This document shows, piece by piece, positions 1 through 11,714 of a stretch of DNA of 64,000 nt; positions within the stretch are counted from its first letter, which is position 1, and every line of letters starts with the position of its first letter. A program made the position numbers and the translations under genes. Source of the stretch: Shinisaurus crocodilurus (Eukaryota > Chordata > Lepidosauria > Squamata > Shinisauridae); NCBI GenBank assembly GCA_021292165.1, contig CM037880.1, forward strand, positions 140,432,564-140,496,563, given 5' to 3'. A model generated the notes under the pieces. It was not told where the DNA came from, did not search any database, and was given only the letters and a program-made list of their open reading frames with translations.

Positions 1-229
1 CTTCTGCTGTGTTTTTACACTGAGTCTTTATTATGCTGCTGTTTTTCTCTGATTTCTGATTTACATTGTGATTTTTTACAATTGACTTTTAATTTTCTAC
101 ATCATCTTCATAGGTTTTTTTTTCTCTTAAGGATGGCCTAAAAACTCTTTTAAATAATAAATAATTTCCCAAGGGCTTCATTGGGAGTATAAGGTCTGGA
201 GCTCAGAATGAGGTGAGCTTAAAAAAAAT

Positions 230-660
230 GAACAGTACAAGCAAAACTCAAGTTCATCGAAATTCTCCAAATTCCACTTTGAAGATAATTCTATCTTGTG
301 TCCATTTCAGATTGTGATCTTTGTTTATTACTTTTTGCACAAAAATTTGTGTGCAGTTTCATGCATATTTTTCAAACATACACATCAATGGTGCACATCT
401 TTGAAGTGTGCGCATTCTTCTCCCATTGATAAAGTAGTTTTGTGCACATTTTTCAAAAGTACACTTTTTTTTCCCATGCACACGTTTCAAATGTATGCAT
501 GCTGTCAAATGCATTTCTTTTTTATTTTATTTTATTTTATTGTCCACAAATCACATTGCAAGATTGGAAATGTACAAACTTCGACCACAGCTTGTGTTCG
601 AGTCCGTGTTCAGTCCAGAAGGCATGAACTGGGTAAATCCTGATCAAAAATGAACTGATT
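230..660 (+). repeat. AT-rich dispersed repeat, copy A
   Basis: This stretch matches, in opposite orientation, the segment at 7310-7625. Both share runs such as 'cattcttctcccattgat', 'tcaaatgtatgcatgctgtca' shortened, 'atcacattgcaag' and 'aactgggtaaatcctgat'. No protein homology is visible; short ORFs here are chance readings of AT-rich DNA. It is probably an old interspersed repeat of unknown class. Confidence 0.6.
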
Positions 661-1744
661 TCCCCCCTCCCCTCTCAGACGACCCAAGCTGATTTGGGCT
701 TGATCTGAACTGATCCCAAATTAGCTCAGTTTTAGGAAAGCACATTCCGAATGGAGACAATATTCCTGTGGCCCACCACTCATACTCACGATCAGTGCCA
801 TCCCACAGTGAGGGAGAAAGCAAGAGAACAATGAGCAGGAGCCACGCCCATCACTAGTCGCTCACCCACCCTCTCTCTCACAGTGGCAGGGGGGCTGGGC
901 CAGAAGGAGACAAAAAGTGAAGGAGGGAAGGAGTAGTAATGATGACACCAGAAGGGGCAAGAGCAGCACCAGGGAGCTCCAGTTGGAGGTGGGCCCCATG
1001 CTGGGACCAAGGCCCTGGAAAGTGCCCGGCCACGCGGACTGGTGGTGGCACTCGCCTGTCAGCCCTCATAATATGACATGTAGCATGTTCATAATGTGTC
1101 AGCATCCTCAAGTGCTTCTATTTCCCAGCCCAACAGACAAATCAAGGAATATAGGAGGAGACCTCACACAGGAGCACAGCTGTACTTATCTAAATCATCT
1201 AACAGCATTATATAAATGCTTTTCTCCTTCACTTCTTATTTCAAATGGCATAAATTCTCCTTTCGTCCTCCCCTATATCACAGAAAATGGTTACCTTTTG
1301 TCTATAGCCTGAGGAGAACACACATTTAAAAACAACTCTGATGAGTATGGCAAGGGCATATATAAAAGATAATTACAGCTTAGATTATGACTATCAACTT
1401 TCTATTGACATGAACAAGAAATGATATCTTAGTGATACTATATAAGCATTGTCTTTCACAATGAAGCATGACAGGACCAAATTTAACTCTCAGTGGCTTG
1501 TGGAATCAAATTACCGTATATGGGTTGTTCTTTCAGCAGAGAAAATTGTAAAGTTGGAAATTAGAAGATATGCAAATCTTATTCACATGAAGCAAATGAG
1601 GGCTGCATTATTTCACTTTCTGGGGAGGATGGAATGCAACCCTAAGGCAAAAACCAAACGAATATAGCACAGTAGGGAGCACTGGGGAAGGATAATTATT
1701 TCTCACAGATGCCCTTATCTGCACAGTGTAACATTGACCGCTTG
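661..1744. other. No gene seen
   Basis: I see nothing coding or clearly repetitive here. 780-1050 is more GC-rich than its surroundings. Short ORFs on both strands have no recognisable motif. Confidence 0.5.
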
Positions 1745-1975
1745 CCTGTGATCATTTTGGATGTTAAGAAACATGCTGAAATGGAACCCCGACAAGACCG
1801 AGGTACTTCTGGTGGGGGACAAGGGGAGGTTAGGGGATGTTGACCTGGTGCTGAATGGGGTACATCTACCCCTGAAGGACCAGGTCCGTAGCTTGGGGGT
1901 CATTCTAGACTCCCAGCTGTCCATGGAGGCTCAGGTGTCAGCTGTGAGCCGGGTGGCGCTGTATCTTTACTGCCT
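1745..1975 (+). pseudogene. L2/CR1-type LINE reverse-transcriptase fragment
   Basis: The plus-strand reading from 1761 contains the motif NPDKTEVLLVG followed by a segment like DQVRSLGVILDSQLS. These are typical of the C-terminal side of the reverse-transcriptase domain of L2 and CR1 type LINEs. The same motif order occurs on the minus strand at 37.6-38.1 kb. Only about 75 residues remain, so this is a 5'- and 3'-truncated relic. Clade assignment (L2 rather than CR1) is inferred. Confidence 0.75.
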
Positions 1976-2589
1976 GAAATCCTTTATGCTTGGATTTACC
2001 ACTGTCTGAGCCACCCGAAGCTCTCCTCACCCGGACTCTCCATCAAATCTGGCCCCTTGTCTGTTTGAACCTTGTATCGTTAAGAACCTGTCATGGAATA
2101 TAATGCTGGAGCCAATGTCTCTAATGCCTGGTCCACTTTCTTGTTGGGACTCAACCCTTCTTTAAGGCCTGGGATCAGCCTGACATCTGGGTTTTTAACT
2201 TGCTTAGATTCTAGTATAGTAGAAGCCCTAAAGGGGACTATCTCTACTGCCCAGGACTCGCACCTGCTGGCTATTATCTTGAAACCTGGACTTAGTCTGC
2301 TTGAGAACATGGTTCAAAGAGGCCCTGAAAGGGAACATCTCGGTGCTCTCATTCGTTCTAGCATGGACTTTCCATGACCCTTGATCTTTGATCAGCTTTG
2401 ACATATGCCCCATGGAGATTCCGATGTAGACTCTATTGTTGGACTGATTGCAACGACACGGCCCTTTACACTTTAGGACCACGCGCACAAACCCTTCTCA
2501 GGCCAAGCATCAGCACTTAAAAACCTGAGTGGAGGGTCAAATGAAACCTTTCCTCTACTAATATTAATGCTGGTTATTAAGGATCTATT
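1976..2589. other. No gene seen
   Basis: This follows the LINE relic. It may hold more decayed LINE sequence, but no reading frame keeps a motif. Confidence 0.4.
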
Positions 2590-3015
2590 TTTAAATTGAA
2601 GATGCTGTGGGCACAAAGGTGTGTGTGTAGATTTAAAAGTAAAGCAGGTAATAACACCAAGCCGACACGTAGGATTTTGGTAGTTAACAAAATAAAAATA
2701 AGTTTATTTTAATTATCAAAATCTTAGTTACAGAAAATAAACCTGCCTACACCAAACACTTTATAACTAACCTAACTCCCAAACTCCCAACTCTCCCCAC
2801 ACATTACAAGCATTCTCCCATATCACACTAACTCCAACCACCTAAAACTCTCTAACCCAACTCCACACTCCCATAACACTCAACTCCTTAGACTCATTGA
2901 CATAAAACCTAACTCACTCCGACATCACTCAAACACTCCTTATATACTCCTCCCCTTTCTAAGACATCACAAACCACACCCACTCAGTTCAACATTCTAG
3001 ACACACTAAACATAC
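2590..3015. other. G-depleted, C/A/T-only tract, possibly a solo LTR on the minus strand
   Basis: By direct count, positions 2761-3000 contain only 7 G in 240 bases, while C and A are abundant. The left part (2690-2760) is AT-rich and includes AATAAA-like strings. Such strong strand asymmetry is unusual for neutral DNA and is sometimes seen in LTRs or transcribed purine-rich elements. No terminal repeats or target duplication could be identified, so the class is unknown. Confidence 0.4.
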
Positions 3016-5189
3016 TAATGCAGACATACACCAGGGAACTGAATTGTGGGGTTATTCCACACTGATCTCTGCCTTTGTATGTGTATTCTAGTTTGTAACT
3101 TGCTCTTGAACCATGCCTTGAATTGCCTGGAATGTTATTTTTCCTGGATTTATTGTGACCCTTGACCTTGCCTTATATGCTGAATTGTAGTGATCCCAAC
3201 TTTGGAAATGATTGTGGAACTGATCTCTGACATGGTTGTAGATATAGGGCTTTAAATTGTTTCTTGAACTAAGCTATGGACTTATAGCTGTCATTAAGCT
3301 ATAGATTTCTGAAGAGTAGTAACTGTGAGATTTGCTACAATCAAGAGTCTTACTGATTTGAGTGTTGTGTGTCATCATGCCAGAGTATGTGCCAGGAGAA
3401 AATGGGCCCATTACATAAGTTGAACCTCGTTCAGCTAATTCCTCTGTCCATTTTTTAAAAATTATCCCCCCCCCCCCCCGTGGCACACTAGTTTTTCTCA
3501 TGTGGCTGAACTGTACCCCTTCCAAATCTATGATTCCATGGAACCAGCACCGCCCCATGGTAAGCCCTAATGCAGACCAGCTGTAAACAAGAGACAAAGT
3601 AACCCACCCAGTCTAATAGACGCAGAAGCATAAGACTCTAGCTGACAGAACTATTAAAGTGAACACAGTTCATCTTCTTCCACCCATTAGAATGCTGATA
3701 TTCTGTAAAGAGTCAATCTTTTTAAAGGCAGGACAAGGAAACAGGTTTGGCTGAAAAGATGGATGCACATTTAAAGTTATAATTATTTTGTGACATTAAT
3801 TCTTCTAAATAAATGCAAACCATGCCAGCCCAGTCTCTCTGGACCTTTCTGGCATTGCAAGTATTGCTGAATGTATTTTATGCTTCGGTTTATGCCATAA
3901 TTTTTCAAGACCTCTCTCATTACGCCTGTACAGATCTATTTTCACTAACACGCCAGCAGCAGTGGATACAATGGAACAAATACATAAATCAAATAGAATT
4001 CAGCAGCATTATCTGTTACCATGCCATGAGGAATGTAGCATCAGACAAGGTACTTCAAATTGTTTGCTGCATAATGCTTACCTGATTTTGAATTATGATG
4101 GAGCGGATATGGAAGCATAAATGACAGATACATAACTACCTAATTACATTGTGTTTTATCACTACTAGGAGGGTAGATGAAGAAATAATTTACTATGCTC
4201 AACCATTTCAATAGAGGGTTGATTTCATAGCACTCAGATAAGCTTAAAAAACCCACTATGACAATACAGTTATTGCTTGAGAAAGCAAAAGTAACTGTAT
4301 CTGTGCCTAAGTACCCAGAAATGCTTGATAATGACCTGTGAGTGACATTACTGGATGGAACATACAGCTTAATTGTACTAACCTAAATGGATGTCCAATC
4401 TGAATGCAAATGGAGTATACAAAGCATGCTTTTAAGAGACTATATGTATTTTATTCATCAGTTAACAAAATGGGTATGGCGTACCACACTGAAGAAATAA
4501 TAGATGAAATGCACAGGTGAACCAGACTGTACAATTAATGGCAATCACCTGCAATGACATGAGAAACAGGAAGTCCAAATTACAAATGACAATCTGATAC
4601 TACAGAAGGGACTCTGGTTTGTTAATGAAGTTTAAAACGTATACATTTAATTTTTTTTTCATTGCTTTGAAAAATGGCACAACCTTTTAGCAGCAGCTGA
4701 AGCATTTTTAGTCAGCTGTGTTTTAAGCTGATAGCCACTTTAAGGGTCAAATGCAATACGATCAGAAATCCTAATGTACATGTATAAGCTGGAATGCAAC
4801 ATGAAATAATAACAAAACCATATGCACACCTAAGACCTTTGACATAACACTAGGGGCGTTAAGGATTTTTTTTCTTCTGGCTGCAACACCTCCAAATTTC
4901 TGAAGTGGCTTTTGGAGGGTCCAAGGAGCTGCAGTTGAAAGGGGGAGCTCAGACACACACACCCTTTATGGATGTTTTCACTTGACCCACAGCTGTATGA
5001 TAAACTGCAATCTTACTACACTCACAAATTCTATGAGACACAAATCCTGGCATACTGCATTGTTGACACATTGTAGATGGTCCTAAGAAAAGTCATAATT
5101 GAATTCAGTCTGTGATCATTCTACAAAATTTTGTGTTCAAACACACAAATTTGCATTGGGGGAAGAACTCTCATTCGCCCCATGGGAGG
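3016..5189. other. No gene seen; single-copy-looking DNA
   Basis: There is no convincing coding exon. A C-run lies at 3468-3479. The 90-residue plus-strand ORF at 3813-4085 has no recognisable motif. The region 3650-4600 shows no obvious repeat and could include conserved noncoding DNA, but that cannot be judged from one sequence. Confidence 0.4.

Positions 5190-5223
<34 letters not shown>
5190..5223. repeat. (TTG)n microsatellite
   Basis: About 11 tandem TTG units. The valine/leucine/threonine runs in overlapping ORFs are artefacts of this repeat. Confidence 0.97.
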
Positions 5224-5225
<2 letters not shown>

Positions 5226-5540
5226 TTACTCCCAGTGCAAACTGGGGGTGCAACAGGGGGCAAAGGTTTAAGGCCTCTCCTACCACCCATGCCAGGGTCT
5301 TAATCCAGATGAGGGAGGCCCCACACCTGCAATTTGCTGCATTTCCATGCCGGCTGGGGAGGAATAGAAGCCTCTCCTGCTGCAGCCGAAAAGGAAGGGG
5401 TGGGGCCAAGGAAGAGAGGACCCAGGGGCTAGGCAGGAAATCTTCAACAGCTACATCTGGCGCATAGGCCGGAGGTTCCTCATCCTCATGTTGTAATGTT
5501 ATGCACCCTTACCTGGGCACAAACACAAAGTTACTCCTAA

Positions 5541-5660
5541 GTAAACATGTGTATAATTTGGCTGCAGCACGGCAATCCTGTGCACACTTACTTAGAAGTA
5601 AATATCACTGAACTCAAGAGGACATGCTTCTGAGTAAACAGGGATATGATCGGGCTGCAC
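5541..5660. repeat. Small foldback repeat ('caatcctgtgcac' family)
   Basis: The segment starts near 'gcaatcctgtgcacactta' and runs through 'gaagtaaa', then returns toward 'ttctgagtaaaca'. It belongs to a family seen again at 8626-8712, 32840-32925, 44747-44835, 51105-51188 and 56485-56550. The better copies have imperfectly complementary ends. It is probably a short nonautonomous DNA element. Confidence 0.55.
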
Positions 5661-7309
5661 AAGGCCATAGTTCATCAGTCAACTATGAAATTGAAGCAGG
5701 CAGAAAGATAATTTCAGAGCACTGACATTAGATTACAGCCCACCCTGAAAACAAATCAGTAAAACTCAGTCCTTTTCGAAGAGATTGCACACAATTCTGA
5801 AACATGCATAAAATGTTTTACAAATGCAACATGTATTCACCATGCCTGTTTCTTTTCGAATAAGAGAATCCTATACAACAACAAAAAGCACAAACTTTTT
5901 TTTTCATCAGCATCATATGCAGTGGGTTAAACTGATGACAATTCATCATTCTTAAATGCCAAACTGAATTTAGAGCTCATTGAGGGAGTGGGTAGGTAGA
6001 TTAGCCTTAATCACTGTGGGACTTATAACAGAGCTGTTTGTTTACCATGCACTTCTAGTGTGTTAGATTTACTCAACCTAAAGAAAACAACAGACCTGAA
6101 AGGGAAACATTGACAATACAACTATGGAAAATTAACTTGTTTAAGCTATGGAAAGGAGCAAGATATCACCAAAACAAATAGCAAGAACTCCCCTAATGGC
6201 TTGCCAATAGTGTGACAATAGAGATCTGGACTGAAAAAAATGACCAATAGAGGTAGGAAGGTCATTCTTTCTTTGTCTTCTTTTTACCAAGCCTTCTGCT
6301 TAGGGTGCCAATTATTGTCAAGTATGAAAGCTACATCTGCCACTCTATCCCTGGGCCTATGGTCAGCACTCTCATTTGCCCAAGTTATTCAATAGCCATT
6401 GGATGATGATAATAATAACCATTGATCATTCACTACCAAGCTGGTCTGGATTTAGACAAGTGACCTAAGGGTAAAGGGTTCCATATTGCACTCGCTTAAG
6501 CCATTATGTCCTCCCCAAATTGTGTCATTTCTTAGACAAGTTCATGCTGGCACTACTTTTTTTTTTTTAAAGATCTCATGATGGAATGCCTTAGATAAAT
6601 AAAGCTACATTATGTTCTGCCAGGGAGAAACGTAAAAATTCTCTAGCATTTCATGTTACAATAATGGCAGAGAACCACACATTTATAGGTTTTCCTATAT
6701 ACATGTGGAAATCAGATAATACAGGCTTTCTTCTTAGATGATACAGATTTTCCTTCTAACACCGAACTCAGGTGGTGAGTGCTATGAATTGAAGCCAAAA
6801 TGGGACTAATGAGAAACAAGACAGAGGTCTTAGGGGAACTCTTGGGCTTCGGGGGAACCCTGAGGTTTGCAGAGGTCCAAACAAAAATCTTAAAAACAAA
6901 TACTGAGGGAGCATCTCCCCAACCTCCAAAGAATGGCCCAATGAAGACTGGGCATGCACTGTAGCCACAGAGTGTAGACTCTTACAGGAAGGAGGTGGGG
7001 CAGATGAAGCAGGGCTGGCTGAGTCCCACTCACTCCTCCCTGATGTGGAGTGACAGTTGAAAAAAGAGAAAATAGGGCGGGGGGATGGAATGCCCTGCTT
7101 GGAGGGAATGGCTGGCTGGAACCTGGAACAGGAACACTCCTTTTCGGATGGAGGTCCCACTTAGTTATTTGTCAGCCATATTAATTTGGCTCTTAAAATA
7201 AGATAGCTCATTTTTCTCAGGCATGCAGGCCCCAAAAGAAAGGGTAATTGTGGCAAGGTATGCTGATTACATGCCATGTTTCTTTACCAGGTTTTCTATT
7301 TCTTAGGGA
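5661..7309. other. No gene seen
   Basis: No motif-bearing ORF. The minus-strand ORF at 6768-7160 is proline/serine-rich and without recognisable domains. Confidence 0.45.
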
Positions 7310-7625
7310 TGTATGATATATTTGTTTCAGTTTGTTTTTTATCAGGATTTACCCAGTTCGCAGCTTCCGGATTGAACATGGACTCGGACACAATCTGCAG
7401 TTGAAGTCTGTACATTTCTGAGCTTGCAATGTGATTCACAGACCCCAAAAAATGTGTGTGACAGCATGCATACATTTGAAAAATGCACATAGAAAAATGC
7501 AAACTTTTGAAAAATTCACATAAATATGCTTTAATCAATGGGAGAAGAATGCATGCATTTCAAAGACAATTGATGCGTACATTTGGGGTTGGTGATTGTA
7601 CGGCTTTTCATGTGAAAAGAGAAAA
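7310..7625 (-). repeat. AT-rich dispersed repeat, copy B
   Basis: This is the reverse-orientation counterpart of 230-660. Reading the minus strand, it shares the same order of motifs, including 'ttcttctcccattgatt', 'gtatgcatgctgtca' and 'ctgggtaaatcctgat'. A shared order over more than 250 bases supports common descent. Confidence 0.6.
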
Positions 7626-8625
7626 AAACAAAGCTTGCCATCTGATACAGACTTGACTCAGAAGACGGAATTCGGAGAACTTTGGTGAGCTCAAGTTTTG
7701 CTGATTTTCACTTCCCCATAAGGAAGTGTATACAACTGAAATTATACACAAAGAAAATGATTTCAGTGAGGATTCCTATTCATTTTAGTGCGCTATTTTG
7801 TTTTATTTTCAAGAGCTGGACACATCAGGTTGGATCCAGACTAAGTTAGTTGCACTAGTTAGTTCCCACTGCAATCAATAGGCCTTAAGCCAAGTCATGA
7901 CTAACTTGTCCCATTGGATTCAACTAAGTCTGGATTCAACCCAATATCTGAATATATTAGAATTAAAATGTATGAAAAAAGAGTATGGCTGAGTGCATGA
8001 TACAATTTAGAGCACTTATCTCACTTTCACATGTGATGCTAACGAGATGATGATGATGATGATTTGATAATTGAAATGAATACGGTTAATGTGAACATTT
8101 AATGTGAGGAACATTATTTCTAATTTAAGTAATACTCCCTAGATCTATTAAGCTTGAACAATGTTCAATTAAACTTGAATGATGTGGTGACTGTATGTTT
8201 TTCAGGCCCTGTGGACCAACAGTCTTAAAAAGAACACAAATAGCATCTTTATCATAGCATCTTGCTATGGGCTCTCTCTCGCCTTTGTGGTAAAGGGTGG
8301 GCCCTCATGGTTTCCACACTAACAGGAGAGATGCTATCAGTTAAGCCTGCCAAGGAGCCAAATTATCCACTCTAAAAACCCCAACCACTTAATCCCACAT
8401 GGGCGGAAACAGGCTGCGGCTACACACAGTGTTGCGGGAAAGATATTCTGTACATGTGCAGATGTATTCTGGGGTGCAGGCTGGTATTGAAAATCATTTG
8501 CATGGCTGAGTACTGAGGACCCTGGCAGCAGCAATTATGCCCTATGGTATTCTTAAGAGCAGGGAAATGCTAATATTTGGATATATTCAAGGCACCGATG
8601 TGGGATATATATTTTTATGACTAAC
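7626..8625. other. No gene seen
   Basis: Mostly AT-rich DNA with a short (TGA)n run near 8046-8061. No coding signal. Confidence 0.45.
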
Positions 8626-8712
8626 AGTGCAATCCTATACATGTCTATTCAAAACAAGCCCCATTAAGCTCAATGGGACTTTCTCCCAGGTAGCTATAGG
8701 GCTGCAGTTTTA
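8626..8712. repeat. Small foldback repeat ('caatcctatacatg' family)
   Basis: It opens with 'gtgcaatcctatacatgtct', contains 'gccccattaagctcaatgg' and closes with 'agctatagggctgcag'. The ends are imperfectly complementary. It is the same family as 44747-44835. Confidence 0.65.
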
Positions 8713-9194
8713 AGAACCTCTGGAACCATTAGCATTCCTACTGCACACCCTCTCCTGCCCTGCACCCAAAATAAATTGAGATCCCCCCCCGGGGGGGTTA
8801 AGGGGGAAACAAACAAGAGACTTCTGACAAAGATAGATTCTTAAAGAGTTTCCAGAAAATAAAAACTAAACAAACAACAAATACAAAACCAATCTCAGGT
8901 CATTTATCAGCATGGATGTCATGGAAGTTAGCAGACCAAATCTATAGCCCCCCCATGGTAAAGAAACCAATAGGAGGGATTTCACTGCAAAGCGTCTTTC
9001 TCTGGGCCAAATACCTGTTATGCGGGAGATCTACGATAGTATCTCCCAACATGCTTTCAAGATTTAAAGCAGCCACTGAAGGTAAGGGGGTGAAGTGGAC
9101 TGGGGCAGCAGCTCTGTGGGAGGTTCTAAGCTTGCATCTGCCCCACACATACCATTTTCCAAATTAAATCCTCCCCGCCCGCCCCGCCCCCCAA
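8713..9194. other. No gene seen
   Basis: It contains a C8G7 palindromic run near 8785-8799 and otherwise nothing assignable. Confidence 0.4.
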
Positions 9195-9290
9195 AAGTTG
9201 CTATTAGCTCTGCTGGGCTGTGGTAGGGGAGAGAAGACAGGTACCCATAGAGTGCCTATCTTTTCTCCCAGCAGAGCTAATAACAGCTTT
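9195..9290. repeat. Inverted repeat (hairpin)
   Basis: A left arm 'ttgctattagctctgctggg' pairs with a right arm 'cccagcagagctaataac' about 60 bases downstream. This is probably a small foldback element. A CR1-like end ('ccttccaactctatgatcc') lies just after it, at 9431-9457. Confidence 0.6.
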
Positions 9291-9487
9291 GGAGGAGGAG
9301 CCGAGGAGGGCTTTTTTTCAGATGGTTTACAAAAACCCACCCAACAACCATTGGCCCAATCCAATTCACACACCCATAGCTTCCTTTCTTTTTTAATTGA
9401 GAGATTCCGTTCCTGGATTTCCATGTAATCCCCCTTCCAACTCTATGATCCTATGAACTTTCTATAAGTGGTTCTTAGTTTAAAATC

Positions 9488-9660
9488 ATCACTTAGGGTA
9501 CAATCCAATCTGGATGCCCATCGCTCTCCAAACTCGGAGGATTACAGGCATCCTATGCAGGGTGGGAGGAGTGCAGAGGCGAAGGTCACCTCCATGCTGC
9601 TACTACCATGCAAAACACTTAGATGGATTATTTCGGCCATCTAAGTGTTTGGCCTTCAAC
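9488..9660 (+). repeat. Dispersed repeat 'gatgcccat...gcatcctatgcagggtgg', copy 1
   Basis: The start 'agggtacaatccaatctgga' and the inner 'ggattacaggcatcctatgc' recur in reverse orientation at 20860-21245, which ends 'ggattgcaccctgaaatgc'. The two copies define an interspersed family of unknown class. Confidence 0.55.
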
Positions 9661-9689
9661 GGGCAGGAAGGTGTGCAAGACACCGCCGG

Positions 9690-9755
9690 GATACTTCAGC
9701 AGGGGGTTGGACTCGATAGCCTTGTAGGCTCCTTCCAACTCTATGATCTATGAAT
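9690..9755 (+). repeat. CR1 LINE 3' end
   Basis: The string 'gggttggactcgatagcc', then 'ccttccaactctatgatc' and 'tatga', is the characteristic 3' terminus of CR1 retrotransposons, which end in short direct repeats of a TCTATGA type. Only the extreme 3' end is present, as expected for 5'-truncated CR1. Confidence 0.85.
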
Positions 9756-9779
9756 CTCCACTAATAGCCAGCGAGCCAC

Positions 9780-9882
9780 ACCTTCTTCCAGGATATGGAA
9801 TGGGTGGTGATTGAAGAGAGAGCCTTTTCAGTAGTGGCCCCTTGCCTTTGGAATGCCCTCCCCAGGGAGGCCTTCTTGGTGC
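9780..9882 (+). pseudogene. L2-type LINE C-terminal fragment
   Basis: The plus-strand reading gives ERAFSVVAPCLWNALPRE, the C-terminal signature of L2-type ORF2, also seen at 12.2 kb and on the minus strand at 37.4 kb. The fragment is cut on the right by the foldback element at 9883. Confidence 0.75.
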
Positions 9883-10093
9883 CAGGGGAGGCTGGTGACT
9901 CCTATGTCAGTGGGGCTCCTTATCTATTGCAGCTTTTTGTTTGAGCTTTATAGGAGCTATCCATGGCACTCCACGGTGATGAACCTATTTTGGGGGATGG
10001 AGTTCACTACCATGAATAGCTCCTATAAAGCTCCAAATAATGCCTGCAATGGATTAGGAGCCCCACCAGAATAGGAGTCACCAGCCTCCCCTG
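9883..10093. mobile_element. Foldback MITE with about 50-bp terminal inverted repeats, copy 1
   Basis: The left end 'caggggaggctggtgactcc' is complementary to the right end 'ggagtcaccagcctcccctg', and the complementarity continues inward with mismatches for about 50 bases. A second copy lies at 36883-37097. It sits within a LINE fragment. No clean target duplication was found, so the superfamily is unassigned (hAT-like ends are possible). Confidence 0.8.
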
Positions 10094-10474
10094 CCCCCTC
10101 AATGCCCCGTGACATACCTCAAATATGGGAGATGGTATCCCTGATGAATTTAAAGGATGCTATAAATTTTAATAAAGCTAATAAATCTCTAATCACCCTA
10201 ATGCCCGCTCTGCTGAGGATTTGCTTACTGTTAATAATAATAAAAAGTGGGGGGGGAGGAGCATGCCGTATTTAAATAAAAGCCTAACAATTGTAATATA
10301 AATTTACTAACTTCTGCTAGTTGCACTCTGATTACATGATTTCTGGCCATTTAGTGCAGCTGTTGCAGTCATATACACACAATCACAGTCACACACACTT
10401 TTATTGTCCACCAGATGTCTAAGTTTCTAATACTTGCTGGTATATTTCGGGTCACTCAGAGTTCAGACAGATTT

Positions 10475-10513
<39 letters not shown>

Positions 10514-10789
10514 TGTGTACATCAGATGATGTACTAGATGTGTTGGCACTGTACTGAAAATTCATTTTATCAAAGGATTTACTCAACTCTTGTTAAATGA
10601 TGCATTGACAAGTTGGTTGGAAATTTAGACAGGAGTTTGGGTTGGTTTGTTTTCTAGATAGTTCATGAGTACTATTTCATATTCAGTAGTCAAAAGGAAG
10701 GGGTAAAACTTCCAAACTCCTCTGAGGAGCATGTGTTGTGATTATTTTCTATATTACAAAAACTCATTATCATGACAACAGTGATGAAA

Positions 10790-10824
<35 letters not shown>

Positions 10825-10874
10825 AGAAAACATGGAGTTCCAGAGAAACATTTTCCCCATATTCATTACTAAGC
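10094..10874. other. No gene; microsatellites
   Basis: This contains a (GT)n tract at 10477-10512, a (GA)n tract at 10794-10822 and, at its right edge, an (AATG)n tract at about 10877-10896. Confidence 0.8.
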
Positions 10875-10896
10875 TCAATGAATGAATGAATGAATG

Positions 10897-11290
10897 TTTA
10901 TTATGGTCCTTGACCAGAGCCAGCAAAAAAACATTGTAACAGAAAAACAATCCATGCTACAAACATAACTGCTGTACACCAACATACATCTGAAGTGTAT
11001 ACGGTTCATAATTTTACATCAAAATTATATCAGTCAGAGGCTAAGAAGGTGCGGCAAGTTATAGCATATGCACAAAATTTAGCCACTTTATTAGTAATCT
11101 GTGGAACCTTATCAGAGAGCAGCCCGGGCAGTTATATAAAATAGGTAAAATAATATCTTTACGAAGATCCCGGTAGAAGGGGCAGTATAAAAGTACATGG
11201 CCCACAGTTTCAACTTCCCCATTCTTACAGGGACAGAGACGATCATGAAATGGTATTCCCTGATATCTCCCCTCCTTAAGGGGCTATCAG
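10897..11290 (-). pseudogene. Non-LTR retrotransposon 3' part with CCHC motif
   Basis: On the minus strand, one frame across about 11240-11045 encodes PCKNGEVETVGHVLLYCPFY and continues to a stop. This matches the C-terminal Cys/His motif of several LINE clades (Vingi, R4, I and similar), where C..C, H and C residues precede a 'CPFYRDLR' type segment. The (AATG)n run at 10877-10896 would be the 3' simple-repeat tail. Upstream coding sequence is lost or decayed. The exact clade is uncertain. Confidence 0.65.
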
Positions 11291-11714
11291 TCCACCTGAG
11301 AGAATTGCTGGGGCAGCTTCCCCACACCTTCTTCAGGCTGCTTACAACCTGAGCACCCTGAGGGAAGCCAGAATTTAACAAGCCCCAGCCAGGGAGCTCA
11401 TGACAGAACTTTGTTGCTCTATACGTTTGTCCCATTTTTTGTAAATAATAAATATGAGCTTGGGGTGGCAGGGAGAGATTCATAGTAAGTCACAAATATT
11501 CTTTGAGCATAGTTTCTATCACATATTCCCAGTGGAGCTGTTAGGCACAGACTTTGGGGAAGATATCTGGGGGCCCGCAGCAGCCTGCCCACCCCCAAAC
11601 AGCAGATGGGGGGGTGGAAAACCAGCTCTGGCTCCTGCAGACTGCCAAGTCACTAACGTGGTGGCCATGAAAGGTGCAAACCAGATCCAAGTTAGGGCCA
11701 AGTGAGCCACAAGA
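11291..11714. other. No gene seen
   Basis: This lies between two LINE relics of opposite orientation. It may hold further decayed LINE sequence, but no motif survives. Confidence 0.4.

Noticed and set aside
3813..4085. 90-residue ORF in plain DNA
   Set aside because: No motif, no splice context and no homologue that I recognise.
5099..5467. 122-residue ORF
   Set aside because: Built across the (TTG)n microsatellite; no motif.
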